A stretch of DNA of 64,000 nt, taken from the NCBI GenBank assembly GCA_020284085.1, contig JACEVL010000834.1, positions 416,001 through 480,000 of the forward strand. Direction: 5' to 3'. The notes under the pieces are model-generated. The model was given only the letters and a program-made list of their open reading frames with translations. It was not told the DNA's origin and ran no database searches. Positions 48,470 through 60,509 of the stretch are shown here, piece by piece (position 1 is the first letter of the stretch; each line of letters starts with the position of its first letter). The DNA comes from Aporrectodea caliginosa (taxonomy: Eukaryota > Annelida > Clitellata > Crassiclitellata > Lumbricidae). The translations under genes and the position numbers were made by a program.

Positions 48470-48578
48470 ATGAAGAGGACGTTCAGGAACGGTTCCACAG
48501 ATATTCTGACTATGTTCTGTTTCATTCTTCTCGTCTTGTACGGAGTTGTTTCCGTTTCTGCGACGAACAGTTCATCCG
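48470..48578 (+). CDS. First coding exon of a secreted or membrane protein
   Basis: ATG at 48470 opens MKRTFRNGSTDILTMFCFIL, then LVLYGVVSVSATNSSS, and the exon ends at a strong donor CCG/GTGAGT. Basic N-terminus, a hydrophobic run of about 16 residues and a small-residue end (VSVSA) fit a cleavable signal peptide, with cleavage near SVSA/TN. An in-frame upstream start at 48407 also exists, but it lengthens the N-terminus past usual signal-peptide size, so 48470 is preferred. The frame closes soon after in the intron. A LINE fragment begins 20 bp into that intron. No later exon was recognised, so the function is unknown. Confidence 0.6.
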
Positions 48579-48597
48579 GTGAGTTCAGCGAATTATT

Positions 48598-48695
48598 GTA
48601 TCTGTATTGTATTTATTAATTTATATAGCGCCACTCACAGCAGTGGCCATTCAGTAGCGCTCACAGTGCGAGAACCCCAAGAGAAGAATTATTAG
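48598..48695 (-). mobile_element. LINE 3' end fragment
   Basis: On the minus strand CTTGGGGTTCTCGCACTGTG, AGCGCTACTGAATGGCCACT and GCTGTGAGTGGCGCTATATA, then AATACAGATAC units, match the 3' end at 39.83 kb. Confidence 0.75.
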
Positions 48696-48982
48696 TTGTC
48701 GATGCTGTATTTTAATGCTACAATTATTTCTCTGTCTTCTCTCTGAATAACACACGTTCGCTAACATGCCTTACGATACCAGGCATACATACATAATATG
48801 TTAGGTTTGAATAGTCATCTAATCATACGTAATTATGACGCCGATTAAGTCATGCAGATCTACATATTGGAACTATACTAACTAGTCCAATTTATATTTA
48901 GGTAAGCCTATGCATGGCATAATATATGTGCAGGTGTATGTGTATGTATGAAGATGTGTGTATGAATATATTATGTAATATG

Positions 48983-49138
48983 CAGGGATCGTTTGGGACC
49001 GGAACGTAGCGGAACGGCGTTCCGGTTCTTGTTTCGCAGGAACATTTCGTTTCATTATCTTCATACAGTATTTAGCTAGATTAACATGGCGCCTGGAGCC
49101 GGGTTCCCGTTCCTTTTTTGCTAAGGACGGGACCACTG
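48983..49138. mobile_element. Possible hAT-like MITE
   Basis: CAGGGATCGTTTGGGACC at the left and GGACGGGACCACTG at the right are weakly inverted, and the middle is a palindromic GGAACG/CGTTCC cluster. Flanks GTAATATG and GTATATAT are not a good duplication. Confidence 0.3.
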
Positions 49139-49199
49139 GTATATATATAGTGTAATATTCGAAGGTATATAAATGTATGTAGGTACACAAGTAGTTGTA

Positions 49200-50400
49200 T
49201 GTACACTGTACTGTACAGTGTATGTATGTAACCCCTTAATCTGTGCGGTTTATGCCCTTTTCAAGTTCGCAGCTTTCTTAGCTGTTCTACTGCGTAAGTT
49301 TTTCTTATATATGAGAGTAGGTATATATCTCTATGACTAGAGGACAGAACATGAGTGAATCTTGAAATGTCGTTTCTCATTAAGTGCTGGGTGCTATAGA
49401 GTGGTTTCTCCATGATACGGGTCTCTTTCGCCAGTCACTTAAGAATTCTGTAAATCTTCCGCCTCTTCTCGCTCTCGGGCGTTCGTCGTCTTTCTCACCC
49501 TTACAGTACTTCACTCTCGGATCGTTTCTGCGTTTTCCTGAAGTGGTGCCACATGAGTGTTTGCTACTGACAACATCTACAAGTACTTCTCAGACTCCAC
49601 GGCACTCCCGCCTATCTTGTCGATCTGAGTAAACTCAAAACACTTACTTGCGTCAAATTTCGTCGTTCCTTTCACCCTTAACTTAAGTACTCTTTAATAA
49701 TAATAATAATCTTCCTTTATTATTTCAAACTGATAGATACACAGCAGTATGATTACTATTATTCATAGTATGAACGGATGATCAAAAGTTAGGCCTATTG
49801 CAGGAGACGAATTTAACTGTTTTGGCAATCCTCTGCGTTTTCGCATTCCTCTGTGTATAGTGCACCTTTCGTATTTCTTTCTTAGACAAGCAGTGAACAG
49901 TGAATTTGCAAGAACCTATAGTAGAGAATTGTAGACAGAGCAAATGCTTTTCCAAGTCGTAAACGATCTTTTCCAGATTAGAGATCGGCGCAAGAAAGTC
50001 TGGAAACGAAAGCATAAAGTAAACGAACTGACTGTATGAGTGAGTGATAAGATGTTTTTCTGGTTAGTCATTCAGTACCAGATAAGTAAGTAGGTCAGGA
50101 GAATTTAGCTGCGAATATCAGGAGTTCAGGTTTCTTGTTTTCAAACTTATTACTTTTTATATCCGTTCTGTAAGGGTTTTCTTAACTGTTATCCTAACGC
50201 TGTAGAGAAACATTTGTATGAGAAATGTACGTGCAGGGTCTGACATCTTCCTTTAAAATATCAGGAGCAATATTTTAGCCTATGCCATGCATGCGAACAC
50301 TATAAAAATGCTGCCTGTGTATCGTCAACCATGTATAGTTGAACACTTCTTCTTCATGTTAGTTGAACACGTAGGCCTAAGTTACTTGGATTGGAAGGCC
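49200..50400. other. No gene seen
   Basis: No supportable exon; a short AAT run lies near 49697. Confidence 0.4.
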
Positions 50401-50440
50401 TAAGTATAGGCTCGAAATAATATATACAACTGACCTTAAT

Positions 50441-50497
50441 AGCAGGTGTTAGTTATCAAGCACAGATATCTTGATTGCATGATAACTCACACCTGCT
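50441..50497 (+). ncRNA. Hairpin, miRNA-precursor-like or small palindrome
   Basis: AGCAGGTGTTAGTTATCA and TGATAACTCACACCTGCT pair at 17 of 18 positions around a 21-nt loop. Size and mismatch pattern are at the small end for a metazoan pre-miRNA. A transposon-derived palindrome is an equal alternative. Confidence 0.3.
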
Positions 50498-50879
50498 TGG
50501 AATCCACGGAATAAAGAAGCATGAGGCGGCCTATGATATACAGAAATGGGTTGATATGCCAACCTCTGCCCATTAGTTGCATTAGGTCTATAAGGTCATG
50601 GATCGGTGAACGTGCTTCTAGCTCAGCCTCATCCACTGTCAGAAATAGCGTACCCGTTACTTCGGTGTTTTAGCTGTCAAAAAGAGCTGGGGTAGAAAAT
50701 TTCACACATTACCAAAATCAGGTCAAAATCTTATTTTGATAATATATTGCACACGAAACAACTGATGACTCGTGTTGTATCTAGTTTTCTACCCCCATCC
50801 CCCACCCCAAAAAAAAAATCTTGTTGCTTAGCTGAGTGGTTAGAACATAGAACCCCAACCGACCCCAAAACAAACACAC

Positions 50880-51060
50880 TGCTTTAATTATATGGTCAAA
50901 CCCCAACAATCTCATCCTTCAAGAGTCAACTTAAAATCGTCTATTTCGCGAATCCTTCGGTCATCATGCACTTACAGCTTCCTCCCTCAGCCATCCATTA
51001 CCTCCCCTCCTCTCAGCCACTGACAGTAACTCTGAATCAATTATTGACGTCTGACGCGTG
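50880..51060 (+). mobile_element. Possible LINE 3' remnant
   Basis: A plus-strand frame gives SSFKSQLKIVYFANPSV, resembling the SSFKSxLKTHLF end of CR1/L2 RTs, followed by UTR-like sequence. Only this short match supports it. Confidence 0.4.
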
Positions 51061-51336
51061 AATCTCATATTATTCATTCATTTATTCAAGATGGTGTTTT
51101 TTATCAGGAAGAAGGAAAATTTACGCAGCATTTCGCTCATGAAATGTCTGCTGAATATATTATATTTGCTATAGGGCCTAAAGGCTTTACAAGTGCGCTG
51201 GCCGCAGCGAATAAGACAATGTAATGTATACGGTAAGGTATTTAATAGATTGTGTTAGAGCTACTGTCGTGTATATGTATACAGACGCTACTCAACGTCA
51301 CTTTCCAGAGGTAGATAGCTTTAACGTGAACACGGC

Positions 51337-51493
<157 letters not shown>

Positions 51494-51967
51494 GCGCTGT
51501 AATAATACAACTAATCAATCCAATGGCAAACAAATAAGTTTTGAGTTTTGACACCAGTAAAATTTCACTGGACAGTTAAATATCATTTCCACAAACACTT
51601 AACGGAATGTGAGACGCAGGGATTAGAATTGCCACGGATAGTTAAGACATAGGCCTTCAGGAAAGAACGCCAGCTATCCATGACCACTCCTGGGTTCAAG
51701 GAAGCGGAATGCCGGTTGCCCTGAATCGGACCTGAGTTATACCGCGGATGAAGGTGGAATACAGTTTACTGGCGCCATTCACACCCCACACCGCAACTCA
51801 CCTGAAGGACAGAGAGCCTATTATATGCATTGGCTCAACGTCAGCATCGTTGTACTTAAAGCTGATGCAGAATATGACAATCATTATAAATTGGTTTCAA
51901 TTTCCACGTCATCTAATTTTTATCAAAGAGTGGTTTGACCAACGATGTTGCTATAAGAGAGGTCTGA

Positions 51968-52112
51968 GCAGACAGACAGACAGACACAGAGACACACAGA
52001 GACAGAGACAGACGCAGATAGACAGGCAGACAGACAGACAGACAGGAAAAGACAGGCAGACAAACAGACAATAAGAGAGACAGACAGACAGACAGACAGA
52101 GAGAGAGAGAGC
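51968..52112. repeat. (CAGA)n microsatellite
   Basis: Imperfect CAGA/GACAGA units with a GA run at the end. Confidence 0.95.
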
Positions 52113-52439
52113 CATGTAGGCATTTGGGCTGAAGCCTCTCACCACTTCAAGCGCTATATATAGTACAGTTTAGTAATATTTGAGCCTTCAGTATATTTTG
52201 GTGAGTCATCTGAGCAACTTAAAACCATCTACAAGTACTTCCTCCGTTTCCTACTTTAAACAAAAACACCTGTGTAGAACTACGCCCACCTCCACTTCAT
52301 ATACAGGTGGCAGGTGGTGGCCAGCAATGGAATGGAGCAGACTGAATGGGCAAGTGTGCTCCTACATGTACGGGGCGAGATAAATGACCTGAAATAACTT
52401 AATGACAGGTGGCGCGTCACTGTTGCCCCAAGCCCCTAT

Positions 52440-53450
52440 AGGCCTACAAGTAGTTAGCGGATACCGTGCCCTTTCGCTCACTAAACTATCCGTCCCTGTC
52501 TTTCTAGTAACCTCTGACCCTACGATACACCTATCCACTAATTCTTCATCTCTTATCCTCACCTCAGATTCCTCTGTCCACAATCTTGGTCTTACATTTG
52601 ATCCATCGTCTCTCTAACAACATCTCCAAACTCTCTCGATCCTGGTTTAATGCACAGTCCTGACCTCTACCGCATCCGACCCATGGTCGACTTCAAACTG
52701 CTTCCTCATTGTTTACTCTATTGTCCATTTAAAACTCGATTACTGCAATACCCTTTTCCTCAAACCTTGAATCCACACTACTCAAGCATCTGCAACTTAT
52801 CCAAAACTCACTAGCCAGAGCTGTCAGCATGTCACTCCCATCTATTGGCTAAAAATCCCTGAGTGAATCCACTTTAAAGTCCTATCACTAACCTACAACT
52901 CCCTACAATACTCCCAGCCCAAATATCTTCGCGAACTCTTCACCTTCCAGCCAACCCGCTCTACCCGATCATCCTCCGTTCTCACTCTTTCTCGAACCAA
53001 GTCGACCCCCGGTCACTACTCATCTCATCTTCTCCAACCGAGCCTTATCCAGCACTGCACCACCTCTCTAGAACGATCTGACTCCTGAATTCCGCACTTT
53101 TCGGTTCCTCCACCATCATTGTCAATCACCAACCACCATCTGCCTCAGGCTCCTCTATCTATCACCCCTCGGGCTTTTTTCCACTCGAAACTAAAGTCTC
53201 ACCTCTTCAAGAACTCTTGCTCCGACTCACCTGATCTTTCACCTGCCAATTCTCGACCTAACACGTCACCTCCTTAACTTCTACCTTACCCACTCTGACC
53301 CACTGGAAACCGGACTCGGACCTTTTTCGGACTACCATTCTGGACAACCCCTCTGACTAGACGCAGCGCTCGTGAATAAGCTGGTGCCCTGCGCATGCTC
53401 TAGGCTTTCGAGTGGCTCTTTAGAAGTTTGGAGATTACGATTGGCCCTCT
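52440..53450 (+). mobile_element. LINE RT C-terminus with 3' UTR (CR1/L2-type)
   Basis: Frames give SDSSVHNLGLTFDPSSL, then SNNISKLSRSWFNAQS, ITAIPFSSN, HLQLIQNSLARAVS, TTPYNTPSPNIFANS, EPSRPPVTTHLIF and PPLNDLTPEFR-like segments, heavily broken by stops. The NLGVxFD and LQxxQNSLARAV motifs are diagnostic of CR1/L2 RT thumbs. The 3' UTR (AACCGGACTCGG..., GCGCTCGTGAATAAGCTGG, GGAGATTACGATT) matches the tails at 20.2 and 35.7 kb. Confidence 0.8.
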
Positions 53451-53640
53451 CTTCATCTTGCCTCATTAAGAAAAATCTAAGGTTTATCTTCTTCAGTTTT
53501 ACAGTCATGACGATAATATGCAATCTTTACCGACTTATTTTTATTAGGTCCTGGGAAATATTGCCAAATCGGTTCAACTTGAAGCTGCAGTAAATAAATA
53601 CCGCAGGCCTAAATAAATCATAATCGTATAGAACATATTT

Positions 53641-53737
53641 ATAATCATAGTACCTCAACAAGAAAATTACTCAGAGGCGCTGTCGAGCTGATAACAAAGG
53701 ACCACGAATCACGATCAAATAGAACAGTCTTCAATTA
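53641..53737 (+). repeat. Direct repeat, copy 1
   Basis: ATAATCATAGTACCTCAACA, AATTACTCAGAGGCGCTGTC and GAGCTGATAACAAAGGACCA recur at 54371-54461, 730 bp away. Copy 1 has a small internal insertion of about 8 bp. No LTR hallmarks (TG...CA ends, primer site) were seen. Confidence 0.9.
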
Positions 53738-54370
53738 TCGCTGACCAAATAAAAGCTCGTTACGCAGGCTGCATGGCAGTCTGCTGTATAGGATGAAGGG
53801 CCAAAGACGGCGAAGCCACCATATCTCATTGCGAAAGTGTATACGGGACGAAGAGATCCCGACCACGCAGGGGCCAGTGCCACTGAAAAAACATACATTT
53901 GTAGTTCCTAATTATAGGATGCAATAGAATCCGTCCAATTACAGGCAGTACATAAGCAAAATGACCTTAATTTAAGATCAATACGCTTTCGCATGGACAA
54001 CCAATACGGAACAAAATAATATAATTGTTTCATGCAACCATAAACAGGCAATTCATATTGAGTAAGAGAGCAATTCTAGTGCCTTTGACCTCCAAATTAT
54101 ATAAGTGAGCTAAGTTTTAAAATCGACCATAATGTAGTGTGCGCCCAAATTCCACATTGTCCACGAACGCTGAAAAAACAAATGTCGTCAAATGAAAGGA
54201 AAAGACAATGCATTGTTTGCACAAGGCTGTATAATTGTATAAATTCCCTCGTGCATTACCGAGATCTAAGCCCCATTATCAGTTGAATTGAAAATACAGC
54301 CACAGCTGCTCTAATAATACCTATACGGAGTCGGTTGTAATGTATGTAAGTAAGTACTATGTATGCATGT
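53738..54370. other. Unclassified DNA between the direct repeats
   Basis: No ORF or RNA seen. Confidence 0.45.
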
Positions 54371-54461
54371 ATAATCATAGTACCTCAACAACAAAATTAC
54401 TCAGAGGCGCTGTCGAGCTGATAACAAAGGACCACGATCAAATAGAACAGTCTTCAATTAT
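54371..54461 (+). repeat. Direct repeat, copy 2
   Basis: Nearly identical to copy 1 (53641-53737) up to CAGTCTTCAATTAT. An (AATG)n array follows. Confidence 0.9.
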
Positions 54462-54470
54462 TCATTATTT

Positions 54471-54515
54471 ATGAATGAATGAATGAATGAATGAATGAAT
54501 GAATGAATGAATGTA
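54471..54515. repeat. (AATG)n microsatellite
   Basis: About 11 units of TGAA/AATG after the direct repeat. Confidence 0.92.
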
Positions 54516-54784
54516 TGTATGCGTGTATGCATGAATCAGGGCTTATTCTAACGTGCAGCTGGACACAAAGTGTGTAGTTGGGAAAGAAATTTGTGCAGTT
54601 AAAAATCAGATTTTGTGCAGTTACTTTTTGCAGACCTAATTGTATAAAGCAACAAAAGTAGCTAATAATTAAGCTTGTGGTAAAAGTATAAGACACGTTG
54701 AAGGGCAGTGGATTAAGTTTTAAACTTCTTTTGACTCCACAACTGGCATAAGGTAAACAAATACAGAAGGAGATAATACAAATG

Positions 54785-55335
54785 AAAGTTTATAGCCAAC
54801 TCTAACAAGTCTTGTTAAAGTCCGCTATAAACTTTCGTTGCACGAGAGCGCGTTTCACTATATTCCTAGTCATAGAGCAATGTGAATAGATGAGTTTTTA
54901 ATTTTGTTTTAAATTGAGCAAGAGATGTGCACTGGCGAACTGAAGTTGGAAGACTTGTCCATTCTAAGGGTCCTGAGACAGAGAAAGAATGATTTCCAAA
55001 CTTCCTGTTTGTGCGAAGTACGGTAAAAAATCCCCTCTCGTGGACGACCGGTGTCCTCTAGTAGGCCCTATTGAAAACAGAACATGGCGTAATCATGGAT
55101 GCCATGTTTGAGGAAGAGGTTTCAGAGTGGATTTGATACATGAGGAGAAAGATTTAGAAGGCGATACAGGCGCGGATGGGAAGCCAGTGAAGTTGTTGCA
55201 GTGTTGGCGTGATGTGATCTCTAGGACCTATACGATTTAAGTAATTACAGTTGCCAGTTTGTAACATTAAAAACGTTTGAAACGAAACAGTAAGTTGGAC
55301 CATATAGGGCTTACTAGCTTTTGTGACTGCAACTT
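54785..55335 (-). mobile_element. LINE RT C-terminus (family D)
   Basis: Minus-strand frames give RIGPRDHITPTLQQLHWLPI, then RARIAF-like, and after a small gap VLRTNRKFGNHSFSVSGPLE, WTSLPTSVRQCTSLAQFKTK, LKTHLFTLLYD, stop. HITPxLxxLHWLPI and FxVSGPxxWxSLPxxVRxxxSxxxFKxxLKTHLF are standard CR1/L2 RT C-terminal motifs. The 45.0-kb plus-strand fragment shares VLRTKRKF...FAVSGPREW. Confidence 0.88.
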
Positions 55336-57060
55336 GGACAGACATAGCCTAATATAGGCCTACAAGAAAAATCGGAAGTGCATATAGGTCTCCCAACTTC
55401 CCAAGCTATTCCATACTTAGGCATAATTAACTGCAGAGATCAACATGCATTTGGTTCTGCTACAGTGGCGGTGTTATCTTGACGAAAAGAGTCGTTGCAT
55501 TCAATCTGCCTGTTCGCTTCCAGAAACGGTACATACATCCCATTAAACCAGGGGTGTCAAAGAGCTGGCCCAAGGACCATTTCTGGCCCGCTGACGATGT
55601 TTGCGTAAAAACTAAACAATATGATAACAACAGTTAAAATGTGTCGTTATTTAGTTCTTTATGTAGCCTATAATAATTAGAAACTAGAATACACAGCCCT
55701 TACATTGCTTAACGAGTTTCATGTGATGTCCGTGACTGATAATGAAGATCAAAATTAAGATTTTATAAGCCTAATTAGACTGTTTGTATGCTAAAAGTGC
55801 AAAATTTCAGATTTAGTTTTCGAAAAATTTTCTGTTAACTGGCTTCTTGAGCCAGTCCCCAGACTCTGGCTTCTCCCAGATCCCTACCCCATTAATTTTG
55901 CTCAGGCGTCTTCGGCACCCTGACCTGCCAATTCCTGAAAAAATTGCCACTGACTCACCATTAAAAAAGGTGTTACACCTCTACATTACAGCAACTTTGT
56001 TTTATTGCTTCTGTGTATATTTTAAATGTTCAACTACTGGGACAAATGTCCCAGTGGTTTTAGTATTTGTCCCAATAGTTTGGGTGATTTGTCCCAGCCA
56101 GGCAATACTCTACTTTTACTGTTAGCTTACAATAATATTATTAAATTATCGACCTTCTAACTCTTCCCTAATAGTAGTATAGTAGATTTGAAATTGAACT
56201 TATTGAAGACATCCATCGATTCTAGTCACAGATGCTAGATATATTAGTGTCTTGTAAAATAATGTAACATGCATAGCATGGCAGAACAATGTAGGCTAAC
56301 GACTTGGATTTCTTAAGTATATTCTGCACTTACATTGTATGTGATTTCGGTGAAATCTGTATCAAACTCTGATTCATTAGCCTACACTTGCATGCAGGTG
56401 ACCTTATTTTTACCATTTTTATTCAACTGCCATGATCATGATTAATGGACCGCCGAATAAACGGCTAGGCCTACGTGAATCGTTTGATTTTGGGTTTGGC
56501 GTATCAAAATCACACTGGAAAATGAAGTCGGTCGTGTTGACTGAAGTTAAAGCTATCGTTGTTTGCTGTAGCTGCAGCTCATCCAAAATTGCGTCACATT
56601 CACTCATCTGTCACCGATTTATTTATATCAATTATTTTGGTGGTATGGTTGAACTAATTATGTGGTTTTTCACAGGTCGATGTGTGATAATAAAAGGCAA
56701 ATTTGGTAAAATAAAGTGGCTAAAACGGGCTCCATTTGGCAGCAAATGCTCTAAGATTCGTTGTCGGCTAGGGCGAAGCCCCAGACCCCGCTTTGGGCTT
56801 ACAACACTCCCCCCAGAGCCCTAGTCATTGCAGACTTGGTCCCAGTTGTCCAAATCCGTTAAAAATATTCACTACGTAGCCATAAAATTTAAATATTAAT
56901 ACGCACTATGACATTGCCAAAAAGTGAGGCGAATTCACTGTTTGAAATCGATTAAATACCATATCTTTTCAGCTTGGGGCCAAACCTCTGACCAAAGGCT
57001 TTCCCTAGATCACACTGGAGACACAGCCCCCAGACTCCCTAATTTGTCCTTCTTGTGCAG
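55336..57060. other. No supported gene
   Basis: Includes CAGGGGTGTCAAA at 55552, a hAT-like terminus without a partner, and a repeated TGGGACAAATGTCCCAG palindrome near 56036-56100. No exon recognised. Confidence 0.4.
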
Positions 57061-57089
57061 TTGAGAAAATTCCTTAGAATAAGCCCTGG

Positions 57090-57144
57090 CATGAATGTAT
57101 GTATGTATGCATGTATGTATGTATGTATCATGTATGTATGTATG

Positions 57145-57176
<32 letters not shown>

Positions 57177-57395
57177 TGTATGTATGTATGTATGTATGTA
57201 TGTATGTATGTATGTATGTATGTATGTATGTATGTATGTATGTATGTATGTATGTATGTATGTATGTATGTATGTATGTATGTATGTATGTATGTATGTA
57301 TGTATGTATGTATGTATGTATGTATGTATGTTACAGTATGTATACACGTATGTATGTATGTATGCACGTACGTATATGTATGTATATGCATGCAT
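57090..57395. repeat. (ATGT)n microsatellite, about 300 bp
   Basis: Long ATGT array. On the minus strand it follows the GGGCGCTATACAAGTG LINE/SINE 3' motif at 57400-57450, which probably seeded it. Confidence 0.98.
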
Positions 57396-57455
57396 CTGAG
57401 CACTTGTATAGCGCCCTTTATGAAACTCACAAGGGCGCTCCGACAAGGCTACCTA
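57396..57455 (-). mobile_element. LINE/SINE 3' tail
   Basis: On the minus strand GGAGCGCCCTTGTGAGTTTC, ATAAAGGGCGCTATACAAG, then the ATGT-derived array. Same layout as 16.8 kb. Confidence 0.65.
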
Positions 57456-57853
57456 GGAATCGCCGAACAATGACAAGTTACTGCATGCAGTGACCAAAAG
57501 CCACAGGAGGTTGCAAAGAATTTAGTGGAGCGTGCGTAGGACATCGATGTTCCATGGTTCCAGGCGCAGTATTGGAACAATGTTCCATCGTTCCATCGGT
57601 CTAACTGCATGTGGTCCTTAAGGATGTGTCCACATGTAGAAATCGACGAACCGTGGACGGCTGCTGTTCTTGTTGTTTTGTTCAAGAACGTAGGCCATTC
57701 AAAGACCAAGTATCTCGAAATGAGAAGGAAAATTTTTCCTATTTGCGCAAGAAACCACACAATAGAAGAAATCGTCTAAGACATTACAAGAAATACAGCT
57801 GCGCTATTGACATCTTGTGAGCAATATTTAGCAGGAACATTTTAAAACCAATA

Positions 57854-57855
<2 letters not shown>
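57456..57855. other. No gene seen
   Basis: Short duplicated GTTCCATSGTTCCA motifs near 57548-57598. No exon recognised. Confidence 0.4.
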
Positions 57856-57856
<1 letters not shown>

Positions 57857-57941
<85 letters not shown>

Positions 57942-57985
57942 ATATATATATATATATATGTAGTTGTATATATATATGTAGTTGT
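57857..57985. repeat. (TA)n microsatellite
   Basis: About 70 bp of pure TA followed by GTGTA/TATATGTAGTTG variants. Confidence 0.97.
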
Positions 57986-58763
57986 ATAGATATATGTGTG
58001 TGTATATATCGACAATTATATACTTATATGTATATATATGTACATGTGTGCATGAAAATATGGCATATGCTCACAAATAGATCTTTGTTTATGTAGAGAT
58101 TATGTGTACACGAGGACCCACTCAGGAGCCTTGTTCTCAAGCCATCCAATGATATACACAGGAATATCGATATCTTCTGCACTGCCATGATGTCTCCCAT
58201 TTCTGTATAAATATAGACCGGAGATATCGGGTGTACATATACGGGCATACATTTTATGTGGCAGATATGTATGTATGTGTGCGCGCACGTATAGGTATGT
58301 ACATGTGCATAGTCACTGCAGATGTATTATGTATGTAGTTTGGTTATGTTGTAATGCAGATGGGGTTGAATAGATAAATCTCGTGGATACGGGCTTCGTT
58401 CCTGAAGGAAGGGGATGGATGGGCTGCAGAGGCAGATCACTCGGAAGATTCTTTAACGAATACAAATTGACAGACACACACGGACGGACGCACACACATA
58501 GAAACACACAGACAGATACACGAACAGACAGAAAGACACATATACACAGAGACAGACGGATGGATGGAATGGCAGATAGACAGACAGTGTTTGTAACCTA
58601 ATCGTCCAGTACGCATATATAGGGCAACATGGTGACTTATTCAAGCGTTGGAATCAGTCTGGGAGAAGAGCTTGACGTGTGGAGGGAGTTTGGTCGGGTC
58701 ATTTGTTTCCATTAAAGGACTTCGTACACCGATATACATTAAATACGTGGGAGTTGGAATGTA

Positions 58764-59957
58764 CTCGGATGGCTCGGAAGATGGGTTGGATGGCTGGAAA
58801 GATGGGTTGGATGGCTGGAAAGATGGGTTGGATGGCTGGGAAGATGGGTTGGATGGCTCGGAAGATGGGCAGGGTGGCTCGAAATATAGGCAGGGTGGCT
58901 CAGAAAATTGGCAGGGTAGCTCTGAATATGGTGGCTCGGAAGATGGGCAGGGTGGCTCGGAAGATGGGCAGGGTGGCTCGGAAGATGGGCAGGTTGGCTC
59001 GGAAGATGGGCAGGGTGGCTTTTTAAGATGAGCTGGGTGGCTCGGAAGATGGGTAGGGTGGCTCGGAAGATGGGCAGGGTGGCTCGGAAGATGGGCAGGG
59101 TGGCTCGGAAGATGGGCAGGGTGGCTTTTGAAGATGGGCAGGGTGGCTCGGAAGATGGTCAGGGTGGCTCAGAAGATGGGCAAGGTGGCTTTTGAAGATG
59201 AACAGGGTGGCTTTTGAAGATGGGCAGGATGGCTCAGAAGATGGGCAAGGTGGCTTTTGAAGATGGGCAGGGTGGCTCGGAAAATGGGCAGGGTGGCTTT
59301 TGAAGATGGGCAGGATGGCTCGGAAGATGGGCAAGGTGGCTTTTGAAGATGGGTAGGATGGCTCGGAAAATGGGCAGGGTGGCTCGAAATATAGGCAGGG
59401 TGGCTCAGAAAATTGGCAGGGTAGCTCTGAATATGGTGGCTCGGAAGATGGGCAGGGTGGCTCGGAAGATGGGCAGGGTGGCTCGGAAGATGGGCAGGTT
59501 GGCTCGGAAGATGGGCAGGGTGGCTTTTTAAGATGAGCTGGGTGGCTCGGAAGATGGGTAGGGTGGCTCGGAAGATGGGCAGGGTGGCTCGGAAGATGGG
59601 CAGGGTGGCTTTTGAAGATGGGCAGGGTGGCTCGGAAGATGGTCAGGGTGGCTCAGAAGATGGGCAAGGTGGCTTTTGAAGATGAACAGGGTGGCTTTTG
59701 AAGATGGGCAGGATGGCTCAGAAGATGGGCAAGGTGGCTTTTGAAGATGGGCAGGGTGGCTCGGAAAATGGGCAGGGTGGCTTTTGAAGATGGGCAGGAT
59801 GGCTCGGAAGATGGGCAAGGTGGCTTTTGAAGATGGGTAGGGTGGCTCGGAAAATGGGCAGGATGGCTCGGAACTCGGAAGATTAGCAGGGTGGCTCGGA
59901 AGATGGGCAAGGTGGCTTTTGAAGATGGGCAAGGTGGCTCAGAAGATGGGCAGGGTT
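58764..59957 (+). repeat. 21-bp minisatellite with 505-bp higher-order unit
   Basis: The basic unit GGTGGCTCGGAAGATGGGCA(G) is 21 bp, mixed with a variant ending GGTGGCTTTTGAAGATGGGC. Distinct variants (GGCTCGAAATATAGG, GGGTAGCTCTGAATATG, TTTTTAAGATGAGCTG) appear at about 58876, 58914 and 59019 and again 505 bp later, so a block of about 505 bp was duplicated. Copy 2 then lacks one 21-bp unit. The unit is a multiple of three, so frames such as GGSEDGQ stay open on both strands. No independent sign of translation. Confidence 0.95.
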
Positions 59958-60500
59958 ATATCCACGTGGCAGAGGGGGCAACATAGATACGGTAGGACTG
60001 ATTTATCTAATCATCTGATCTAATGATTTCTATAGCGCTGTTGTTAAAACGCAGAACGCATAAATCAATTGCCGCTTCCCGTGAAGTCGTAGAAAGAAAC
60101 GAGAATCTGCTGGAGAAGTTCGGTTGAAATTCGATAGGTCAGAGGTCAACAGAAATCTGACTCGTCTGATGCGGGGTTGGTGGTGTGGGTGTGACAGCTA
60201 GGGTGGAATAACTTGAGGAAATGAGAGGCTTTAGGTACGTGTCTTCTATATGCGATAATGCTCTGGCTTTGCATGGATATGGACAATCGCATTGGGCAGA
60301 GTCATAAGAAACTGAAAACTACAAAACGAAATGTGAGCATAAGCTCTCATGAGCCATAGCTCAACCCTGAGAATTACAGCGTCGAATGCAACTATCTCCT
60401 TCCCACTCGGAGTGAAGAAGAATAAATGTATACGCTTTGGTTGAGTCCAAGTGACCTTGCTCTGTTCTTGATGAAAAGCCGGAGGTTAAGAGGTGACGGG
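59958..60500. other. No gene seen
   Basis: No exon or repeat recognised. Confidence 0.4.
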
Positions 60501-60509
60501 TGATCCCTT

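Noticed and set aside
50818..50850. tRNA-like A box TAGCTGAGTGGTTAGA
   Set aside because: No B box follows at the required distance; too short to call a SINE.
53641..54461. LTR retrotransposon with 90-bp LTRs
   Set aside because: No TG...CA ends, primer-binding site, polypurine tract or coding region; LTRs this short would be unusual.
55552..55620. hAT terminus CAGGGGTGTCAAA (and CAGAGGTCTCGAAC near 28194)
   Set aside because: No matching inverted end or 8-bp duplication found downstream.
58648..59932. GGSEDGQ and HPAHLPSHPAHLQKPP repeat proteins on opposite strands
   Set aside because: A 21-bp repeat is open on both strands by arithmetic; no start context, domain or splice evidence for either.
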